From Euborellia annulipes (lineage: Eukaryota > Arthropoda > Insecta > Dermaptera > Anisolabididae), in NCBI GenBank assembly GCA_023213315.1, contig JAKCPI010005090.1, forward strand, positions 1 to 64,000: 64,000 bases of DNA, in the 5' to 3' direction. The position numbers and the translations under genes are program-made. The notes under the pieces are model-generated. The model had not been told where the DNA came from and did no database searches. It worked only from the letters and a program-made list of their open reading frames with translations. Numbering within the stretch: position 1 is the first letter of the stretch; each line of letters begins with the position of its first letter. Positions 44,701 to 56,700 of this stretch are shown in pieces.

Positions 44701-47700
44701 ATATTTGGATATATGTTTTTCATAATTACTTCATAGGACAACATATGATATACCAGTACAGCATATAATTGTCCGATAGACTCTCTTGTCTTAAACTCAC
44801 CATATGCCTAGACTTTTGTGCATCAATAATAATGTTATAAAATATATATAAGCCCATAAAGACAGATGATAGACAAATAGAATTTCGCCCCCTAAGTCAT
44901 TTACCTTCAAAATACTTTGTTTTTGCTGATCCTGTACATGCTCTTTCTAATATTATATAATTCTTTAATTATTGGTAAAATTTTGTATAACAATGGAGCA
45001 GGAATTGGAATTGAAGCCTCTTCAGTTTTAAAACAATAACTCAAGATCCGAAACTTAGTGTCATCACCCCAATAATATTTGCATTACATGCATTATTATA
45101 TCAAGGAAGTTTGCAGGAGCAGAGTCTCCCAGCCAAATTTTTTTCTTTAAATTTTTTATTGGGCCGACGTTTCGGTCTCGATCTTAGATGGCCTCTATCG
45201 AGACCGAAACGTTGGCCCAATAAATTATTTAAAGAAAAAATTTGACTGCCAGTCTCTGTTCCTGCAACCTTCCTTGATACAACTCAACAGCCACAACTAC
45301 AATACTAACAATTTGGAGAAGCATTATAAAATTTAAAACGGTCGGAGCTGGGTTTGAGATTTTTACATTTATTCTTCAAATTATCTTTTTTTGAATTAAG
45401 TGTCTGTTTTAAATATTAATTCAATTATTAAATTACGATTATAGATATCCAGCAATATTTATTTATACCAGTTTAGTTGAAGTAAATTTCCAATTCGCTG
45501 AAAATTCGAACTTAGAACCATTGTTATTATATTTATTTAGAATAAAATTTTCATCAATAAATAGCAACAAAAACAACAATGTAAACAAGTATCAACCTCC
45601 GTCTCCTAGAGTAGTGTAGTAGTAGTAATAGTGTGAAGTAGTTTTCTTTTTATTGCTATCTTACCACTATTTGCCCGATCTATAATGGTTCAAAAAAGAG
45701 TATAATACAAATATTTTAACTTCTTTATTTTTTAATTATTTACATTCATTCGAAGCCCCTCCCCCAGCCCTCGGGTTTGGCGTAGTTGGTAGCGCTCCTG
45801 CCTTGTATACTAAGGGTAGAGGTCTCGGATCCCAGGCATTCCGATGATTTGAGTACCAAATGGCTTAAATAAGAATGCCTGGACCCCCAATAGATATATT
45901 TACAAATAACGGGTATCGTTTAAAGTCTTATATGGCGTGAGTTGCCGAAAAGACTGTGTGTATGGGAAAGTTTGAGTGTTTTTTCAATTGATGTATTCAA
46001 CTATCGCATCAATTCTTAGTTATTCTATAAACTTTCCATGTGTAGTGTTCGCGCCCTTGGAAGTTTAATTCATTTGATTTTGAGATTGTGGCTGTGATGT
46101 GATTACAATGGAGAATTGGAGGTAGCAGCCAAATTGGGATTGTCCAGTTAATAAAACTCCCAGGATAAGACGTTTCGGCCTGAATTTATTTGGCCATCTT
46201 CAGTTGATCTCTAAATTCAGGTCGAAACGTCTTATCCTGGGAGTTTTATTAACTGGACAATCCCAATTTGGCTGATACCTCCAATTCTCCATTGTTTAAA
46301 TCATTTTATAAATTAAAATTATTTTATTTATAGTGAGGTAATGGCTGTACAATTGACAAATATGAGTAGGAAGCCAGGAAAGAAATCAGACAAAAATTTA
46401 TTTCTATTGCCGTCGTTTCAGACGTAAGTCGCGCCCTTCCTCAGGACAATCGGTAGTCAATAAAATACAGATGGGAGTATTTTATTTATTTTAAAATGGT
46501 AATTAACAACTGACGAAACGATTATCAATTGCTATTTACACCATCAATCGCTGACATCAATGGCTCTCATCAATGCCCTTCAATCAATATTTCTATCAAT
46601 CGTCGTCATTCAATGACAATCTCGTCAATTGTCTCCAAGTCGGTCAATAAGTCGCATCAATGCCAATTGCAATTGTCAATTTTATTGATAGTCTCCCGGG
46701 GGGCTTAATGTCTTTTTTTTTTTTACAAATTTTCTTATGAATTAATATATTCTTTCTAAGTACTACTTAAGCCTCCCGGAAGCGATGAATAAAATTGACA
46801 ATTGATGCTACTTATTGACCGTTTTGGAGACAATTGACGCGATTCAAATGATTGACGGAGATTGATAGAAATTTTGATTGAAGGGCACTGATGGCGGGCA
46901 GCTATTGACGGTGTAATTAGCAAGTGACAATCGTTTCGTCAATTGCTCGCCAAACAGCAATGATAATTTTAATTCATAAAATGAAATAAACTTCGAAGAG
47001 AGCGAACACTACACACAGCAAGTTTACAGAACAACTAAGAATTGTTGCGATGGTTGAATACATCAATCGTATCCTTCAATTCAAATTGACAATTGCAATT
47101 GTCAGTTTCAATTGATCGTCTCCGGGTCACATTACACTTATAAAATTGCTTATTTGATTGTTAAATATACTCTCTTCTTTGGGACAATTTTAATTATTGA
47201 TACTTTTCATATCTTACTAATGTGAATCATCTCAATGGCCTATTGATTTGATGTCATGGGGCTTCTCCGCACTGCGACCTTATAGATCTATTGTGCTCCC
47301 CGTATCACTCTCCGGGTACAAGACCCCTAGAAAGGATCAATCTTGGAATGGTTCATGCGCATCCGTCAGGCCTTAGGTGCCTGGAACTGAAGGGGATTCC
47401 CATTGCTCCAGTAAAGACGCTCTACTTAGTTGAATTTTTGCATCAAGCCGGGTCCGAACTCGAGTACAATTTTACCTCGAATACTAAGCCCCAGCTTATC
47501 CGATAAGCCACGTCGCCTCTTTCTCTATGGCCTAAGATGCCGAAAAAACTGAAAAACAAACTTAACTGAAAATAAAAAACAGTGTTTTTGATTAAAGCTT
47601 CCATTAATATTTTGGGCTGTTCCCTGTATCTAAATGTTTAAACTATTATGTATATATATATATATAAGTAATTAATATTTTTCTTGTTATTTCCAGGTCC

Positions 47701-50700
47701 TGAACAAGCGTCAGAACTTTTGTCGCTTTTGTGGAATAACTCTTCAATTCAATTGGATAGCTACATATGATCATTCACTTTCACATGCCGATTCGCCTGT
47801 GAAATTCTTTCCATGTTGTATGTGCCATCATTCTAGTCAGAATAAATTTGAACTGAAGGAACATTCCCAGGAAGCACACGCTGAACCCTTGGGACCATAC
47901 AGATCGATCAAACCTGATCCTGAACTTTCCTTCTTTTGTTCGGTGTGCAATCGGCATTTCTCTAGTCAACTACTACTTCTCAGTCATCCTTGTCAACCAC
48001 TTGTTTGCATCAAATGTAATGTCTCATTCACATCGCTTCAACAATACGAATTTCACAAGCATTTACATAAAAAAGGCGAGGTGATTGTTATATCAATTTA
48101 TAATTCTTCTGATAAAAATTTTAACAAACTGAAAAAATAATTTCCTATTTTCTTTGTTATTTCTAATATAAAATGAAATTTTATTGATATAAAAAAAAAA
48201 GCTTTTGCGGAACATAACTAAAAAAATTCTTTTATAATTCTTTTATAATTAGGGATCTCGTTATTATTATCAATTAAGTATCTTATAAAATTTTTTTTCT
48301 TCCTTATTTTATACTCTACTTCTAGGCACACTGGAACTGACAAGACATTCTGTCTGTGACGACAGGATGTCTGATCTGTTCTTGGGTGTGCCCTTGCCTA
48401 TTTCAAACTTTTAAAGGAGATATGGAAGCAGAGGCAGCCAAAAAAGAAAATTCTCTGAATGCTTTACCAATCAGCCGGAGACTATATATACACTGAGGAT
48501 GGTTTGTAATAAACATACCGTAACGTCTCCGGCTGATTGGAAAAGCATTCAGAGAATTTTCTTTTTTTGGCTGCCTCTCCTTCCATATCTTCTTTAAATG
48601 ACATACACAGCCACAACCTATATTTAAAACTTTGTTGATTAGAACACACCAGACAAAATATACATATCTGTCCCCAACGAAATGTCTTGTCTTGTCTGTT
48701 CCTTTGTACGTTCAGAATCTGTGTTTATGATTTATTTGTATCTGAAAATAGAATGAGTGACTGAAACCTTGTAACCTAAACAAATAAAACACAGTTTATT
48801 CTAACCCATGAATTTTTATTAATGAAGGTTCAAGAGGATATTTTTGCTCTGGAAATAAGAGTTTAAAAATCTAATGTGACTGGTTCCACAACACAACTCT
48901 ACCTTCGGTTTTTGAGTTTTTTTTTTTTTTTTTTAAACACACTTTTTTTCCATTCACACACTCCACTCATACACACATTCACACAGTCTTTTTGGCAACT
49001 CAGGTTATATAAGACTTTTGACGATAACCGTTATTTGAGATATATATGTATTTGGGGTCCAGGCATTCTTATTTAAGCCATTTGGTATCCAAATGGAGAA
49101 ATAATTGCTGGTTTATTTGTTCTCCAAACTATATATTTGAAAGATGTGTTCTGTGCTTGTCATATCAGATTTTTGTGTCCACATATATTTATGCCCGTTT
49201 TTTAGTTTCCGACAATACATACACACAGAACATTCACACTTTTTTTCCATTCACACACACATACACCCAGTCTTTTTCGGCAACTTAGGCCATATAAGAC
49301 TTTAAACGATACTAATATTTATAGCAAGGACGGATACAAGGGGGACGGATAAAGGGGGTAATTACCCCCTCCCCCGAGATTTGAAAAAAATACTTTTTTT
49401 TCGAAAAAAAATTTATTTTTAATGTAAAATTTTAAAAATTAATACTTAAATATTTGATTTGTATTTATATTCTGGCTAATAAGTACAGAATGCGCCTTTA
49501 AATTACCGAAATTAAGAAAAAATTGTGTCCTGTGCGACCAGTCACACCAGATTACCCCCCCCCCCCCTCCCCGAGGAACGCCTCTGGATCCGCCCTTTAT
49601 TTATATAGTATAATTATATTTATTTGGGTCCAGGCATTCTTATTTAAGCCATTTATTATCCAAATGGTTTAAATAAAATCATCAGACTGCCTGGGATCCG
49701 AACCCCCGACCCTTGGCATACAAGGCAGGCGCTCTACCAACTACGCCAAGCCCGGGGCGCACAGTACATTAGAATTCAAAATGTAAAATTTATAAATAAA
49801 GAGAAATATTTATATTTTGTTCCCATGGCTACTATTTCTCCTATCTTCCCGATATGACATTAGTTCAATACTTTTTCTCTATATATTTTAACATATATTA
49901 ATAAGCAAGAGAAAGTAAAAAACTACTGAACCTTCATTGATGGTCCTACACTAAAAAACTTTTTAATGAATTTTTATTAAATTTATTTCCGGCCCTCAAT
50001 TTAATGTGAATCAAATCCAAATCCTAAACCCCAAAACATTTTGCCTGAGGTACAGAAATCTTTGTCATAAATAAATCGTTCTTTACTTCATCATATATAT
50101 ATTTTTTTTCTTTCTGTTTTATTGATTAAATTTCTCCTAAGTCAAAACTATTAAATGTATGTACTTTATTATTTTGATCGTCATTCGGTATTGATCGATT
50201 AGAATTAATAAAATACTAAAAACCGAGTGCTGTGATTTTAATTTAGTGAAAAATATAGGCGTCTTTGTAGAACAAAGAATATAATTTATAAGACTATAAT
50301 TATTTTTCTTAAAAGGCTTTATATACCTATTTAGAAAACTTCGATAGTATGTATCTATCTTCATCAATGTTTAGACTAATTCTTTAAGGAAATCTTATAT
50401 TTTTTATATTACAAAGATCCTATCCCATTAAAAGATTCTTTAGTTTAAATGTTAGCTGGAAGGTCAATCTTTCAAGAAATACCAAAGAAATAAATAACTT
50501 CAACATCTCCAATTATAATAAATATCACCAATATGCTAAATTGTTTCTCGCTCAAATTTTATGGAATATAAAATATTTATTAAAATTTCAAATAGCGTTT
50601 TAAATTTTAACACCATTTCTTATTTTTATATTTTTTGATAATTTGGGTGAGGGGTGTCTACAGGCCTAAATATCCTCTAAATAAAAATAAAATATAAAGT

Positions 50701-53700
50701 GATCCTCTACACAAGCCGTCCCAGGGGGCCCAGAAGGGCCCAGCCTCCCCCCTCCATTGGGCCGACAAAAATTCAAAAGTTTTATTTAATATTTTAAAAC
50801 TAAACAAAAAATTCTAAATTTGCCAGAATGTTTTTTATTATTCAATGTTATAAAATTTATTTACAGTGTATTTCAATTTTTTAAATGAAATAAAAAAAAA
50901 AATTTTTAGGCTCCCCCCTTGACCAAATCTTGGGACAGCCACTGATCCTCTAGATATTAATTTTGAGAGAGGAGGCCGAGAAGAAGACCACCCTTTTATT
51001 ACTTATTTTATAATAATTCATGTTTTAAAAGCATTTTTTTGACTACAAATATGCCTATAATAGATAAACAAGTTTTTAATCATATAAAAGCAAAAATCGC
51101 ATAAGAATAAAGAGAGGCATAAATAATTTTACCGGAAATGTTAATAACAATGTATAGCAGAAATCCATTTCTACTTTATAAACCCACCTCTAAACCATTA
51201 GTTATTAATTTATCGTTATATTAGCTAATAAACTTGATTGTCATATTCCTGAATTCATTAATACCCATTTACACCAAAACATCTTATATCTTAAGCTCAC
51301 CTTGAACCTTTCTTAACCTAAAAAGCGAAATTTTGCATTTTACCTATTCAATAGAATATATATTTTTTTGAAATAAAAATATCTTATTGATATTATTTAT
51401 GCGATGGAGACACAAATAAAGAATCTTAAGACTCGATTTTCTGATTTCAAATTCAATTGAAGATGGAATCTAAGATGTGTTGGTGGTAAATAATGAAAAT
51501 TTTTCAAGATATTAAAAGAAGATTAGTTAAATTAGTCTTAAAATTTTTAATTCTGAAAGCTTCCAATTATATATTTGTTTTTTTCATTAAAAAAAATTAA
51601 TATTAAACTTATTAAATTATAATAAGAGTATAAAATGTTTAAGATATCTTTTAACCAAAGTATTACTAGTCTCAAGGTTAATTTATTAATATATATATAT
51701 ATATATGTTCTGGAAGGTTTCCGCGACCGGATGTATGCAAAGATAAGTTTTCTCGGGTTAAGTCGCTTTTATTTTAGTAAATCTCAGCACCCCACGCGAC
51801 TTAACCCGAGAAAACTTATCTTTGCATATATATATATATATATTTATTTATTTATTTGTTATATCTTCTTCTGTCCTCGCCTTATTCCCGCAATGCGGGG
51901 TCGACGGGCCTCACTTTTTCCCTCCAACCCTAACATGCATTTTTGCGACCGGAAAAAATAAGACAGGCCGGCCCGTGGCACGGTCTGACGCCTGTTGAAA
52001 AGAGGAAGGAAAAGACAGACATACAAAGAACTGAAGGACTGCCTGTCTCAGCTCGGGTAGCTCGTGGTCGTTATTCACGTACCCGCAAGATGTGGAGCCC
52101 TGAGCTCTGTTATACATTAATATATATATATGTACACTTTAATAACTAAATACTCTTAACAAAAAATTTCATTACTTTCTTGTTTATACAATATATATTT
52201 ATATATATTTTTCATTATCGATCTTTTAAAATATATTGTAAAATTTTATAAATATTCAAAAAGTGAAAGTTTTGAAATAAAGAATTATTTATAATTTATT
52301 AATATCTCTAATTTAGTCTGTTTTTTTTTTCTTATTTACCCAGAAAACATTTTAGAAAAATTACTTTTCAGATCTCGCTAGCCTGCGAGGAATGTAAAGA
52401 AGAGTTTCCTGATGAAAAGGCTCTCTTCGACCATAACAGATTTTCACATCAAATTAAAGCCACAAAGTGTCAGATATGTAACAAAGAGCTCTCTTCTTCA
52501 TCGGGACTCTTCACTCATATGAAAATTCATAAAAATGAGAGACGATTTGGCTGTATACATTGCGGCAAACGATTTTTGGATCGTCAAACACTACGAGAGC
52601 ATTTACCAATTCATATGGATAATAAACCATTCCAATGTCAAATTTGTAAAAAAGGTTTTGGACGGAAATCTCGACTACTAACTCATATACGCATACATGA
52701 AATTGCATCTCAGAAAGAACCTCAACAATACTATTATTGTACCCACTGTGGCCAGGTAAAATTTCAAATTTATTACAATTTTTTAACTCGTTTCACAACT
52801 AATTTTATTTTATGAAAATATATTTTTTTTTTTTTTTTAGTTAAATCTTGTTTTTGTTTGTCATGTGTTCCTTTTTCTCTCACAACTAAGGAAAATGTTC
52901 CCTCGGTTCCTGTTCCTTCTACCCTCTAAAATCAAAACAAAAATCTTATATAATCCATTTTATATTGTTTACTTTAAAAAAAAATCATGGGCAAATAATA
53001 TAACCCTAATGAAGAAATATATATATAGAACAAAGTCGATTATTATATTTTTGAGACATGCAAACTTGAAGGAGAAAAGATGAATTAATCAAATTGAGAT
53101 ATTTGTTTCTTTAAGGGAAGTGAGATTTTGTAGTGGCATTAATTATTAATTTTTTTATTTTAGGTATTTCCAAATGTAGAAACGATTCAGATACATATAA
53201 GCGGATCGGAAATTGGAAACACAGTAACATGCCAACGGAAAGATGCCCAAATTCAGTACCAATTCACACTAGAGAATTTTATTAAGTTATATCGATGTGA
53301 ATATTGTGAGCGATGCTATAAAAACCGACTATGTTTGATTAAACACAGAGAAGTTCACCAAGGGCCCAAACCATTTCGCTGTCATATTTGCCAAGCCTCT
53401 TTCGAGACATACTCAAGATGCACCACTCATAAAGTGACACATGGCATTTACGGCTTGAAGAACAAACCGTTGGCACATCCTGTTTCTACTCCGTCCGCCG
53501 ATCTTTTTTCAATTCCTCTGTTATTTTCTTGTGCTCAATGCGAGAAGGATTTTCAACAATGGAGCTATCTTTCTGTACATCGCAGAGTCATCCATTCGAA
53601 ATTGAAATCTCTCAATAAATGTGATCATCCAGATTGTACGGAGGAATTTTCTAATTCATCGGATTTATCTTCCCATCGAAAGATTAAACATCCATATAAT

Positions 53701-56700
53701 AAAGTAGAATCCTTTTCTGAAAGGTAATTTTTTATTTGGTTATTTTGTAAATAACTCATATTTTTTAAAAATTAGCTAGTAATTATCTGTAGTACCGCAA
53801 CCAAGATTGCGGGGAAGTTAAGAGTTTTTTATGTGTTTCTTGTTTAAGCAGGACCATTCGATAATTTTATAGTTTAATGGTTAATAAAATCCTCTCCATG
53901 ATCTCATCCACATATATATATATATATGTAAATGTTCTGAAAGACTACCGCGACGGACTCTATATGAAGAATCTGCAGTGGCGCAAACCGAGAAAATTTA
54001 TATGTAGAGTGAGGGACAATATTAAGTCCCACCTATGTGTTTTCTACTTGTGATTATTTCATTGTTTTTAAAAAAATATTAAATATTTTTTAATGGAAAC
54101 TTTCATGGATCAAACCTAGAAAATTTTCAATAAAGATTTTCATTTTCTTTTATAAATACAATGAAATAATCACAAGTAGAAAACACATGGGTGGGACTTT
54201 ATATTGACCTCACTGTACAACCTTTATATAACCACCAATGCAACTTATCCTGAGAAATTTTGACTTCGCATGCACCCAATCCCAGAATATATTCATAATT
54301 TATTTATTTATATTATGGAATCCCTATAATTCATAGCCCAATTATTCGTATTTCTCGCTGATTGGTATAAACATGCCGGTCTCCAGAGAAAATCCCGATA
54401 ACTGGTATAAAAACGATACATTTCAGTTTCCTCGGTAATTCGTATTATTTTTATGCTCGAGTTCCCTTAAAACGTCTTATAATTCGTATTTCTAGCTTAA
54501 AAAACGTGACGATACGAATTATCGGAATTCTGTATTTATATATATATATATATATTCCCTTTAGGTTTTATTCAAAAGCTGTTTTGCAACCAGGAGAGTA
54601 TCTAACTTAAAAATCAAATTTCATCCTCGTAGCTCTTTCTTGAGATATTTTGGGGGCTCTATTTTGGAATCTGTAATCCTCAAAACGTGTTGCATTTTTT
54701 AAAGTCTTCGGCATCTGAGGCCATATAGAAATTTATATTACAGCAGAGGCGTCATTTGGGACGGGACGGGACGGGAGGGAGGGGGGATTTGCCCCCCCCC
54801 CCTCCAATGACTCTGATTTTTTTTAATTTTATATATTATTCTTTAATTCTTAATCTCTATCAAAATATTAATTTATAAAATGTAAATAATTAATAAATAT
54901 ATATCTATATAATAACACATTTATTGGTAAGATAAAGTAAAAATCGATTTTTACTTAATTATTATTTTTTTTTAATTTAGCTATAAAAATTAATATTTCT
55001 TTTTTAATTTTAGAAATAAACCATTTAAATGTGAAATTTGCAATCGAAAATATTTAACAATGGAAAATTTAAAGAAACATAATAAATTTCATCAGTCTAA
55101 TGAAACAAATTGTTCATTACAATGTGAAGAATGTGGAAAAGTATTTTCAAAAAAGGTGCATTTATTTCTAAAAATTATATTCAATATTAAATTTAAATTG
55201 GAATGGAAAAGAATAAGTACAGGTGCAGCAAATGAAGAGAGCCTTTGGATGCCAAATGCCGAAAAGGAGACGTTTCGGACAAAATTTATTTGTCCATCTT
55301 CATTCCTCGTTGGCTTATAAATTAATTAGGCACAAAGTTGTCATTGTTGTTTTGGCACGAATTTGTGCGCATGTATATTTTTTTATAAAAACAGGCGAGT
55401 GTCAATGTTTCGTGAGCGCACAAATTCGTGCCAAAACAACAATGACAACTTTGTGCCTAATTAATTTATAAGCCAACGAGGAGGACTGAAGATGGACGAA
55501 TAAATTTTGTCCGAAACGTCTCCTTTTCGGCATTTGGCATCCAAAGGCTCTCTTCATTTGCTGCACCTGTACTTATTCTTTTCCATTCCATAACATCAAC
55601 AGCAACTTCTCTTCGAATTATATTAAATTTAAATTAATTAAACCTGAAGTTGGCAACCCCCGACATTTTTTTAAAAATATGTAAAATAAAACCTCGCGCG
55701 AATTTCTAGTTTTTTTTACAATATTTATTATCTCCACACAGCCAATTTTAATTTTTAAATAAGAAACTACATATATAAAATATTTAAGATATAATTTATA
55801 TTATATACATCGCTAATGTAAGCCGCGAAGGAAATTTATATAATTCCATATTTATTCATTCAAATATTTAATTATATAAATTTCCTTCACCGCTTACATA
55901 CGCGATGTATATAATATCTTAAATATTATATATATAGTTTCTTATTTATTAATTAATTAAATTTGATGTCTTCTCAATTATTCTAACTAGATTGCTCCTG
56001 ATCAAGTTGTGGCCCCGAATTTGAGTCCATTTCTCTAAAATTGTTTTCTGAGTGAATTCAAATACCCGAATACCGTCTCTGGTCTAGTGGTAAGGACACA
56101 TCGAGTACAAATTGGTGGATCCGTGGTTCAACTCCCGGCACCACATCCTTACTTTTTACGGATTAATAAATATTGGAATTATATAAATTTTAATTTCGTT
56201 ATCTTATATTGTGGGCAAAAAAAATATCAATAAAAACAAACTTTACAAAAAGAAGATCTACTACTTTTTCATTTTTTTTTCTCAGTCTACTCTTCGTGTA
56301 CACATTCGAATGCATAGCGGAATTAAGGCCTATGCTTGTACCCTTTGTCCAAAACGATTCGTCCATTCGGCGGGACTCAATTCCCATTTGAGATTACATC
56401 GCGGTGATAAGCCTCATGTTTGTCCTTATTGTGGAAAATCATTTCATCAACGAACTGATAAAGAGGATCATATACGGAAACATACTGATGAACGTCCCTA
56501 TGCTTGTAAGGTAAAGTTATTTTGAATATTAATGATTTTTACATTTTTAGATTTAAAAAAAAATATTTTTTAATTAATCGTAATTAAAAACATAGCATTC
56601 TATTATGTAAAATGCTTACGAATTTAAAACATTTAAAAACAACCCCATAAAGAATACCTTAAAATATCTCATTAGTTTCGAACTAAAGATTCATTGTGCC

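Noticed and set aside
46500..47125. CRISPR-like regular repeats (TCAATTG series)
   Set aside because: Spacing is irregular, units are 5-7 bp, and the whole region is an inverted repeat in a eukaryotic intron.
56076..56152. Functional tRNA gene
   Set aside because: The A and B boxes are present, but acceptor-stem pairing is poor and no anticodon arm can be drawn with confidence.
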